DNA of 64,000 bases, from NCBI RefSeq assembly GCF_015158295.1, contig NZ_JACDXV010000001.1:62001-126000 (forward strand), given 5' to 3'. Every line of letters starts with the position of its first letter. Position 1 is the first letter of the stretch. The translations under genes and the position numbers were made by a program. Below the pieces are notes generated by a model. That model saw only the letters and a list, made by a program, of their open reading frames with translations. It was not told the DNA's origin and ran no database searches. The DNA is from Devosia faecipullorum (lineage in GTDB: Bacteria; Pseudomonadota; Alphaproteobacteria; Rhizobiales; Devosiaceae). This document shows positions 1 to 7,399 of this stretch, piece by piece.

Positions 1-70
1 CACCGGCACTTCCGCCCGGCGCAAGGGCGGTTACACGAAATGCACGGGAAATGCTAGCAATGCGCAGGCA

Positions 71-916
71 TTAACTGCATTTGGTGCTACCGCATTCCCG
101 CATATTGGCGATCCGGCTGCGCAATTCGTCGGCGCCGATGGCACCGGGAATGATTTCGTTGCCGATGATATAGGTCGGGGTGCCGGTGATCCCCAGCGCC
201 TGGGCGATTTCGTAGGAGCCCTGTATGGTGCGGGCAACCTGTTCTTCGCCCATGCGCAGTTCCAGATCGATCGGAGAAAGTCCCTGTTCCGAGGCGGCCT
301 GCAAGGCTGCATCCTTGTCCACCTTGCCGCGGCCGGAGAACAAGGTCTGGTGGAAGGTCCAGTAATCTGCTTCGGTCTTGCTGACGAGAACGCCGACGCG
401 GGCGGCATCGATGGATTCGTTCGAGAGGATGGGGAATTCCTTGAGGATAATCCTAAGGTTGGGATCCTCGGCGAGAAGCGCGGCCATGTCCGGCACTGCC
501 TGGCGGCAATATCCGCAATTGTAGTCGAAGAATTCCACCAGCGTCACATCGCCGTCCGGATTGCCGACAACGATCTGATCGGGGGCATTGAAGATGGCAT
601 CGCGAAAATCGGCCATGGCAAGCTTGGTGCGTTCTTCTTCCTCGCCCCGTAGCGTGTCCTCCAATGCCATGGAGAGGCGCTGCAACAGCTTGGGATCGCT
701 CATCAAAAAGTCTTCGATCATCGGATTAATGACCGCTGGATCGATGGCGGCCTGCTGCGGCGCTTCCGATGCGGGCTGCTCGGATATGACCTGTTCGACA
801 ATTGCCCGAACCGCCACAGCGTCCGTTTCAGCCTTGGGCTGATTGAGCAGGGAATAACCCAATGCGCCGGCGAGGATACCGGCAATTGCTGCCAGCACGA
901 TGGAAAGGCGGTTCAT
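71..916 (-). CDS. DsbA-family thiol:disulfide interchange protein
   Basis: Predicted 281-residue exported thioredoxin-fold oxidoreductase that forms or shuffles disulfides in envelope proteins. Residues 1-22 form a hydrophobic signal or anchor segment. Residues 30-100 form a helical linker of the kind seen ahead of DsbA/Com1-type domains. The thioredoxin domain starts near residue 120, with the redox motif CGYC at 134-137 and a cis-proline loop (GTPT) near the C-terminus. The last residues carry an extra Cys pair (ECGSTKC) that may form a structural disulfide. The ATG at 916 is chosen because the signal segment follows it directly; an in-frame ATG 48 bases upstream would put a non-hydrophobic stretch before it. 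It is transcribed away from the aminotransferase gene. The substrate cannot be read from the sequence. Confidence 0.9.
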   Translation of the reverse strand: MNRLSIVLAAIAGILAGALGYSLLNQPKAETDAVAVRAIVEQVISEQPASEAPQQAAIDPAVINPMIEDFLMSDPKLLQRLSMALEDTLRGEEEERTKLAMADFRDAIFNAPDQIVVGNPDGDVTLVEFFDYNCGYCRQAVPDMAALLAEDPNLRIILKEFPILSNESIDAARVGVLVSKTEADYWTFHQTLFSGRGKVDKDAALQAASEQGLSPIDLELRMGEEQVARTIQGSYEIAQALGITGTPTYIIGNEIIPGAIGADELRSRIANMRECGSTKCS

Positions 917-1065
917 GAACGGCTCCAGTCGAGTCAATGCGGGACTTCTAGCAGACCCGCGCACAGAGTAGCAGCCGCTTGTGTATGGCGGGTTTGCGTC
1001 GGCATCAATTGTTGTTGAGGGCGCACCCGCTTAGGGTTAGTCCGAGGGACAGACTTGGAGCCGAC

Positions 1066-2220
1066 ATGACCGACAATGCCGCCAACGGCCTGATGCCGTT
1101 TTTAGCCATGGATATCCTCAAGCGCTCCAAGGAGATGGAGACACAGGGGCGGTCCATCTGTCATCTGGAGCTGGGTGAGCCCGGCCAGCCGCCCGCACCG
1201 CGCGTCATCGAAGCGGTCGCCAGGGCGCTGCCCGAGCCGCAAGGTTATACCAATGCCAAGGGCCTCACCGAGTTGCGCGAGGGCTTGTCCCGCTATTACG
1301 CGACCCAGCATGCAGTTGAGGTCGATCCCGACCTGATCCTTGCGACCATGGGCTCATCGGCCGGCTTCATCCTGGCCTTCCACGCCGCCTTCCGGCCCGG
1401 CGCGCGGATCGCCGTGACCCGGCCCGGTTATCCGGCCTATGTGAACACCTTGCTGGGCCTCGGCTTTGGCCTGGTCGAAGTTCCGGTCGGCGCCGCCGAT
1501 GGCTGGCGTCTTACCGGCGCTGACATCGCCGCCGCCCACGCGAAGAAGCCATTCGACGGGCTGCTTTTCGCCAGCCCCGCCAACCCCACCGGGACCGCGA
1601 TGGATCGTGCCGGTCTCGCGGACATCATTTCCACCTGCGCTCGCCTGAACATCAGGCTGATCTCCGATGAAATCTATCATGGTCTCGACTATCGCGGCCC
1701 CTCGGTCAGCGCGCTCGAATTGACGCGCGACGCCATCGTCATCAACAGCTTTTCGAAATATTACTGCATGACCGGCTGGCGCATCGGCTGGATGGTAGTG
1801 CCGGAAGATCTGGTGCGCCGCGCCGAGATTTTGCAGCAGAACCTGTTCATCTCGGCCCCGACCTTGAGCCAGATCGGCGCGACGGTCGCCCTGGGCGAGC
1901 GCGAATATGCCGAGGAACAGAAGGCCGGCTATGCGGTGAACCGGAAAATCTTGGCAGAAGGTTTGCGGGACATCGGTTTTGACCTGCCCTTTGCCGGCGA
2001 GGGGGCCTTTTACGCCTATGCGGGCATCAGCCGCTTTGCCAACGATTGCCTGCAATTTTGCGAAACCATGCTCGAACAGGCCGGTGTCGCCGCGACGCCG
2101 GGACTCGATTTTGACCGCAAGGACGGCGCCGGCTTCGTGCGCTTCAGCTATGCAGGAACCCGGGCTAGCGTTGAGGAAGCGCTGGAGCGGATGCAAAAAT
2201 TCGTTCGGGCTGGCGGCTGA
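1066..2220 (+). CDS. Pyridoxal-phosphate-dependent class I/II aminotransferase
   Basis: 384-residue fold-type I aminotransferase, expected to move an amino group between an amino acid and a 2-oxo acid in the cytoplasm. The PLP-binding lysine is K231 in SFSKYY. Other family marks are SPANPTGT near 170-177 and DEIYHG at 201-206, which hold the cofactor. The length is usual for the AspC/AlaT-like group. The ATG at 1066 is used because GGAG lies 6 bases upstream; an earlier in-frame start would add a basic, non-family leader. The acetyltransferase reading frame begins six bases after the stop, so the two are probably co-transcribed. The specific amino acid cannot be told from the sequence. Confidence 0.93.
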   Translation: MTDNAANGLMPFLAMDILKRSKEMETQGRSICHLELGEPGQPPAPRVIEAVARALPEPQGYTNAKGLTELREGLSRYYATQHAVEVDPDLILATMGSSAGFILAFHAAFRPGARIAVTRPGYPAYVNTLLGLGFGLVEVPVGAADGWRLTGADIAAAHAKKPFDGLLFASPANPTGTAMDRAGLADIISTCARLNIRLISDEIYHGLDYRGPSVSALELTRDAIVINSFSKYYCMTGWRIGWMVVPEDLVRRAEILQQNLFISAPTLSQIGATVALGEREYAEEQKAGYAVNRKILAEGLRDIGFDLPFAGEGAFYAYAGISRFANDCLQFCETMLEQAGVAATPGLDFDRKDGAGFVRFSYAGTRASVEEALERMQKFVRAGG

Positions 2221-2225
2221 ATGGC

Positions 2226-2730
2226 ATGACCATCCCAACGCTGATCACCGAGCGGCTCATTCTGCGCGCTCCCCATATCGGGGATTTCCCGCAATACGAG
2301 GCGTTCATGGCCTCGCCTCGCGCGACATTCATGGGCGGGCCCTTCGATCAGCGCATAGCCTGGGGCATGTTCAGCAGCGACGTTGCCATGTGGCCGCTCT
2401 ATGGCCACGGCGCGCTCATGATCGATCTCAAAGGCACCGGAACCTGCATCGGGCAGGTCGGTATCAATCATGGACCGCTCTTTCCCGAAAAGGAGCTGGG
2501 CTGGATGCCGTATGACGGATTCGAGGGCAGGGGCTATGCCAGCGAGGTGGGCTCGGCGCTCCGCGATTGGGCCTTCGAGACGCTGAAACTCAAGACCCTG
2601 GTGAGCTATTTTGATCCAGCGAACCACAAATCGATGGCTGTTTCGGCGCGGCTGGATGGGGGGGCAGGACGACACTGCACCTGTGCAGGACGAAGGCGAT
2701 GTGGTGTTCCGGTATTCTCCGTTAAGGTGA
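2226..2730 (+). pseudogene. GNAT acetyltransferase, RimJ/RimL type, broken by a +1 frameshift near its end
   Basis: Codes for a GNAT-fold N-acetyltransferase of the RimJ type: TERLILRAP at the N-terminus, GQVGINHGPLFPEKELGW in the middle, and an acetyl-CoA loop FEGRGYASE. The first frame follows the family to SARLDGG, then runs into an out-of-family Cys/Arg-rich tail that stops at 2759. Reading one base later after a run of seven G (2658-2664) restores a family-like end, QDDTAPVQDEGDVVFRYSP, stopping at 2728-2730. One extra G in the run explains both. It could be a true pseudogene, a phase-variable tract or a sequencing error. It lies directly behind the aminotransferase and is probably in the same transcript. 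Confidence 0.75.
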
Positions 2731-2804
2731 GTGCCGCAGTTATTTGTTCCAGCCACTAACCGGACTCGGCCTGATCCCGGGGGCCTTCCACATCGGTACG
2801 AGAA

Positions 2805-2835
2805 GCGAAAAGGGCGGCCCGAGAGCCGCCCTTAT
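2805..2835 (-). terminator. Rho-independent terminator of rne
   Basis: A 9-bp perfect stem (AAGGGCGGC with GCCGCCCTT, loop of six) lies just past the RNase E stop codon. On the minus strand it is followed by TTTTC. The stem is also flanked by a T-rich stretch on the plus strand, so it may work both ways and also stop transcripts from the acetyltransferase gene. Confidence 0.75.
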
Positions 2836-2840
2836 TGTTT

Positions 2841-5504
2841 CTAGCCGAGGCCGAGGCGGCGCTGCCACCAGCCGACCTTCTTCTTTTCCGGTTCCGCTGC
2901 GGCAGGCGCTTCGCCCTGTTCCGACGCAGGCGCAGCCTCCTTGGCGGCCGAACTGGACGTTACCACGACCCCCTCGGGCGGCAGTTCCTTTTTCGTCCGG
3001 CGGGTCCGCGCAGGCTTCGGCTCGGCGACAGGCTCTTCGACTGCGACCGTTTCTGCCGGTGCGGCTTCCTGCACCGCCGGCTCCGCAACGGCTGCCACGG
3101 CTTCCGCCTCGACCTCTGTCTTGGGCTTGCGGGCGCGAGGCTTGCGCTTGGGCTTTTCCTCAGCGGCCGGCTCGAACGGCACATCGGGCAGGGCTTCTAC
3201 CGGCGTGGTCTCTGCCGGTGCGGACTCTTCCGTCTCCGCTACCTTCTTGCGGGCACGAGGCTTGCGCTTGGGCTTTTCTTCGGCGATGGGCTCGGCGGCT
3301 ATTGCCTCCTTGACCACAGCGGGCTCAAGCTCGACATGTTCGACAATGGCTTCAGCGGGCGCCTCGACAGCGGCCTCGCTATTGCCCTCACCATTGCCCT
3401 CACCGTCGCCATTCTCGCGACGGTTGCGGCGACCACCTCGGCGACCGCGACGACGACGACGGCGCTGCTCGCCATCGCTGTCCTCGCCACCCTCGACGGC
3501 TTGGCGAGCGGCAGCGTTCTCCTCGCCGTCTTCCTCGTCTTCGCCGTCTTCAGAACCAGCCACGGCGTCGCTTGCCTGCGGCGCAGCCTGATCACCATTG
3601 CGGCCCCCGCGACGGCGGCGACGGCGGCGGCGGCGGCCATTGCCTTCGCCCTCGCCATTTTCGGCATGGACGTCGGATTCTTCGGCGGCCTCTGTCTCTT
3701 CGATCGCGGCCTCGTCTTCGTCGGCATCCTCGATAACCGCGCTGTCAACGCGCACATGGGCGGCGCTACGCTGGTCGGCATAGGAGGACACGCGTGCCTC
3801 GCCCTTTTCGATGGCGAATTGGTGCCCTGTCAGCTTGCCGTCCGCCGTGATGGTGATCGACAAATGATTGCGGATTTCGAGCTGCGTCAGCGTTTCGCGC
3901 TTGAAATTCAGGATATAGAGCGCGACCTCGACCGGCACGCGGACATTGATCGACTGGCTCTGCTTGCGCAGAACATGATCTTCGATGTGGCGCATGATCA
4001 TCAAAGCCAGGCTCTCGGTGGAGCGAACCAGACCGGTGCCATCGCAGATCGGGCACTTGTGGGTCGAGCTTTCAACAACGCCGAAGCGGATGCGCTGGCG
4101 GCTCATTTCCATGAGGCCGAAATGGGAAATGCGGCCCACCTGGATGCGGGCGCGATCGTCCTTGAGGCAATCCTTGAGCTTGCGCTCGACCGCCCGGTTG
4201 GAGCGGTTTTCCATCATATCGATGAAGTCGATGACAATGAGGCCGGCCAGATCGCGCAGCCGAAGCTGGCGCGCCACTTCGTCCGCCGCTTCCAGATTGG
4301 TCTGGAGTGCGGTGTCCTCGATATTGTGCTCCTTGGTGGAGCGGCCCGAGTTCACGTCGATGGAGACGAGCGCCTCGGTCGGATTGATGACGATATAGCC
4401 GCCGGAGGGCAGGGTGACTGTCGGCGAGAACATCTGGTCGAGCTGGTTCTCGACACCGTATTTCGAAAAGAGCGGCTGCTCCTCGACATAGGGCTTCACG
4501 TTCTTGGAATGGGACGGCATGATCATCTTCATGAAGTCCTTGGCCTCGCGATAGGCACTATCGCCGGCCACGAGAACTTCATCGATGTCCTTGTTGTAGA
4601 GATCGCGGATCGTGCGCTTGATCAGCGAGCCTTCTTCGTAAACGAGACAGGGCGCCTGGCTCTGCAGCGTCAGCGTACGCACGCTTTCCCACAGGCGCAT
4701 CAGATATTCGAAATCGCGCTTCACTTCCGCCTTGGTGCGGGAAGCGCCGGCCGTGCGCAGGATCACGCCCATGCCCTGCGGCACTTCGAGATCGGCAGTG
4801 ATTTCCTTCAAACGCTTGCGGTCGGCGGCATTGGTGATCTTGCGCGAAATGCCGCCGCCGCGGGCGGTATTGGGCATCAGCACGGAATAGCGACCGGCCA
4901 GCGACAGATAGGTGGTCAGTGCCGCGCCTTTGTTGCCGCGCTCTTCCTTGACCACCTGCACCAGCATGACCTGGCGGCGCTTGATGACTTCCTGAATCTT
5001 GTACTGGTGCCGGCGCTGCTGGCTGGAGCGGCGGCGCTCCGGCACTTCCTCCAGCGCATCGGCGCCACCGATGGATTCCACCGGCCCGCTATTTGCCGGG
5101 GCCTGTTCGATATGGCTGGCGTCACCCGGCTCCTGCGGATCGGCTTCGGCATCCGCCTCGAGCGCATTTTCTGGAACCGAGATGCTCTCTTCGCTCTCGT
5201 CGTGGCTGTCGTCGTCGTGCTCTTCGTCGCGCAGCAGCGCCTCGCGATCGGCAACGGGGATCTGATAGTAATCAGGATGGATTTCGCTGAAGGCGAGGAA
5301 GCCGTGGCGATTGCCGCCATATTCGACGAATGCCGCCTGTAGTGACGGCTCAACGCGCGTTACCTTTGCGAGGTAGATATTGCCCCGCAACTGGCGGCGG
5401 GTCGCCGATTCGAAGTCGAATTCCTCAAGCCGGTTACCGGCAGTAACGACAATCCGTGTTTCTTCCGGGTGGATACCATCCACCAGCATTCTCTTGGTCG
5501 CCAT
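2841..5504 (-). CDS. rne: Ribonuclease E (Rne/Rng family)
   Basis: 887-residue endoribonuclease, the central enzyme of mRNA decay and rRNA/tRNA processing. An S1 RNA-binding domain (about 35-180) is interrupted by an acidic insertion at about 93-160, as is common in alphaproteobacterial RNase E. The DNase I-like catalytic part carries DVNSG at 383-387 and DFIDM at 426-430, whose aspartates bind Mg. The zinc-link cysteines are C484 and C487 (CPIC), used for dimer pairing. The C-terminal third is disordered, Glu/Ala-rich, with two arginine blocks and two copies of EEKPKRKPRARK, typical of RNA-binding and degradosome scaffold regions. The ATG at 5504 has GGAG 6 bases upstream. A terminator follows, and a leader of up to 600 bases precedes it. 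Confidence 0.97.
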   Translation of the reverse strand: MATKRMLVDGIHPEETRIVVTAGNRLEEFDFESATRRQLRGNIYLAKVTRVEPSLQAAFVEYGGNRHGFLAFSEIHPDYYQIPVADREALLRDEEHDDDSHDESEESISVPENALEADAEADPQEPGDASHIEQAPANSGPVESIGGADALEEVPERRRSSQQRRHQYKIQEVIKRRQVMLVQVVKEERGNKGAALTTYLSLAGRYSVLMPNTARGGGISRKITNAADRKRLKEITADLEVPQGMGVILRTAGASRTKAEVKRDFEYLMRLWESVRTLTLQSQAPCLVYEEGSLIKRTIRDLYNKDIDEVLVAGDSAYREAKDFMKMIMPSHSKNVKPYVEEQPLFSKYGVENQLDQMFSPTVTLPSGGYIVINPTEALVSIDVNSGRSTKEHNIEDTALQTNLEAADEVARQLRLRDLAGLIVIDFIDMMENRSNRAVERKLKDCLKDDRARIQVGRISHFGLMEMSRQRIRFGVVESSTHKCPICDGTGLVRSTESLALMIMRHIEDHVLRKQSQSINVRVPVEVALYILNFKRETLTQLEIRNHLSITITADGKLTGHQFAIEKGEARVSSYADQRSAAHVRVDSAVIEDADEDEAAIEETEAAEESDVHAENGEGEGNGRRRRRRRRRGGRNGDQAAPQASDAVAGSEDGEDEEDGEENAAARQAVEGGEDSDGEQRRRRRRGRRGGRRNRRENGDGEGNGEGNSEAAVEAPAEAIVEHVELEPAVVKEAIAAEPIAEEKPKRKPRARKKVAETEESAPAETTPVEALPDVPFEPAAEEKPKRKPRARKPKTEVEAEAVAAVAEPAVQEAAPAETVAVEEPVAEPKPARTRRTKKELPPEGVVVTSSSAAKEAAPASEQGEAPAAAEPEKKKVGWWQRRLGLG

Positions 5505-6108
5505 AATAAGCTCCGCGCACCCGCGCGCCGACAAGAGGACGCCGAATAGGCGGCATCCTGGGTGTGGCGCATTGCGGGGCGAATGGGTTGAGTGTTGATG
5601 AGCGCGAACCTCTCACGTTCTGCGCCTTTATATTGATGGCCAGGGCCGGCATTGTGGGCGATGCAAAACGGCAATCGGCAATTTCGATCGCGTCGCGTTT
5701 TGTTCGCCTGCAGGCCATTTGACCTCTTCCTATTGGACCGCTGGCAATTTGGGGACCAGCGGCCGTCCGGCCCGGGAGAGCCGAAATTCTTCAGTAGGGG
5801 CGTGGAAACCGCAACTTCCAACCGGGACCGAAATGGCTTTCTGCCGTCGGTCCAATCTGTTTGCCGCCACAGGGAGCGCTGGATATTGCTCCGAAAATGA
5901 CCGCGAAACACACGCGCCTTCACCTCTAGCGTGTAAGAAAGTTGCGCCGGAATGGCAACAGGAAAGTCAAAAGGCTTTGGGGAACGCGGATTTGAGCGGT
6001 CATTTCTTTGCCATGAACGCAAATCATCGCATAAGGCTGCGTGTTGCCGAAGAATCGCCGCCGGTGCGCCGTTTTTGAGGTCGATAAAATGCAGGAGCCG
6101 GTCGCGTT
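5505..6108. promoter_or_regulatory. Divergent intergenic region; likely long rne leader with competing stems
   Basis: No believable gene is seen in these 600 bases. It must hold the promoters for rne (minus) and the amidase (plus). Several inverted repeats are present: CCGCTGG/CCAGCGG (5738-5744 with 5756-5762), GGACCGA/TCGGTCC (5825-5831 with 5847-5853), and a longer 9-bp pairing ATTGGACCG (5732-5740) with CGGTCCAAT (5848-5856). The third cannot form together with the first two. Leader-based autoregulation of rne is established in enterobacteria; its presence here is an inference. Confidence 0.4.
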
Positions 6109-7320
6109 TTGACCAGACACATTCTGACCCCATTGCTGCTCGTGCTGGCCCTGGCATTCCCTGGCATGGCACCCGCGCAGGACAATGCCGGCCTGCCGCC
6201 GCTGCCCAATGTGATCGATGCCCGGATCACCGCCACGCCGGAGCGGGCGCGGCTGGTGATCGACCTAGCGACGCGCACCGAATTTTCCTTCGTGTCGCTC
6301 GATAGTCCCGACAGGCTGGCCATCGACGTGCGCGCCGGAACCTTTTCGATCCCCGAAGCGGAGGGCGTTCCGGCGGGCGAGGGCATGATTTCCGCCTATG
6401 CCATCGAGCAGGCGGCCTTTGACCGGGTCCGCACCACGCTGACGCTCTCGTCCCCGGCACAGGTGCAGCAGGCCTATGTGCTGGACCCGTTCGAAGGACA
6501 GCCCGCGCGACTGGTTGTCGATATCATTCCGGCAACGGCGGAAGAATTCGCGTCCAATGTCGAACGCGACCGCTCGACCTCAGGGACCGTTTCACCCACG
6601 CCGGCGGGCGGGTCTGAATTGCCCATCGCCACGCGCCCGCTGGTTGTCATCGATCCGGGCCATGGTGGCATCGACAGCGGCGCCGAAACTGCCAACGGCA
6701 TAAGGGAAAAAGATCTCGTACTGGCCTTTTCTCTGCGGCTTCAGGAATTGCTGGTCGAGTCGGGACGGTTCGACGTCGCCCTGACCCGCGAGACCGACAC
6801 CTATCTGCGGCTCGAGGAGCGCGTCGCGCTGGCGCGGGCCAACAAGGCGGATTTGCTATTGTCCATCCACGCCGACAGTTTTCAGCAGCCGGAAATCCGT
6901 GGCGCCAGTGTCTATACGCGCGACGAGAACGCCACCGACGTGCTCGATAAGGTGCTGGCCGATACCGAGAACAGATCAGACGTGATCGCGGGTTTCACCA
7001 TGCCGCAAATGGGGCCGGAAGTGGTGGACATCCTGCTCGACCTGATGCGGCGGGAAATGCGGATGCAGTCCTTCACGGCAGCGCAGGCCATCGTGCATCA
7101 GTTGGAGCCGAGCGTGACATTGCGGCGCTTTCCGGTGCGCCAGGCCGATTTCTTCGTCTTACAGGCGCCTGATGTCCCCTCGGTGTTGCTCGAACTGGGC
7201 TTCCTGTCAAATGCCGGCGACATCGCCAACCTGACCCAGTCGGATTGGCGGGACCGCACCGCCGAAGCCATCGCGCGCGGGATTTCCACCTATTTCGACA
7301 GCTTGCAGGAGGAGCCATGA
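6109..7320 (+). CDS. N-acetylmuramoyl-L-alanine amidase with AMIN domain
   Basis: 403-residue periplasmic amidase that cuts the bond between N-acetylmuramic acid and the stem peptide during cell separation. Residues 1-23 are a signal peptide ending near APAQ. Residues about 33-145 fit an AMIN domain, which places such amidases at the septum. The Amidase_3 domain (about 177-395) shows the zinc-ligand pattern: H185 in DPGHGG, E200, and H254 in SIHADS. The start appears to be TTG at 6109, with AGGAG at 6092-6096; no ATG lies in frame before the signal peptide. The PBP1A gene follows 79 bases later, so the pair combines a wall hydrolase with a wall synthase, probably in one transcript. Confidence 0.93.
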   Translation: MTRHILTPLLLVLALAFPGMAPAQDNAGLPPLPNVIDARITATPERARLVIDLATRTEFSFVSLDSPDRLAIDVRAGTFSIPEAEGVPAGEGMISAYAIEQAAFDRVRTTLTLSSPAQVQQAYVLDPFEGQPARLVVDIIPATAEEFASNVERDRSTSGTVSPTPAGGSELPIATRPLVVIDPGHGGIDSGAETANGIREKDLVLAFSLRLQELLVESGRFDVALTRETDTYLRLEERVALARANKADLLLSIHADSFQQPEIRGASVYTRDENATDVLDKVLADTENRSDVIAGFTMPQMGPEVVDILLDLMRREMRMQSFTAAQAIVHQLEPSVTLRRFPVRQADFFVLQAPDVPSVLLELGFLSNAGDIANLTQSDWRDRTAEAIARGISTYFDSLQEEP

Positions 7321-7399
7321 CGGGCAATGTGATCACCTCCGGCCCCTCATTCTGCTATGATCACGCCCGGTTCGCCGGCGACGCGGCGCGGAGTTATTG

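Noticed and set aside
1..70. A possible gene end at the left border
   Set aside because: The 70 bases are open in more than one frame but too short to support any call.
2835..5342. An open frame of 835 codons on the plus strand opposite rne
   Set aside because: It mirrors the RNase E gene in a GC-rich genome. Its product has a low-complexity, Arg/Leu-rich composition and no family features, while RNase E is unmistakable on the other strand.
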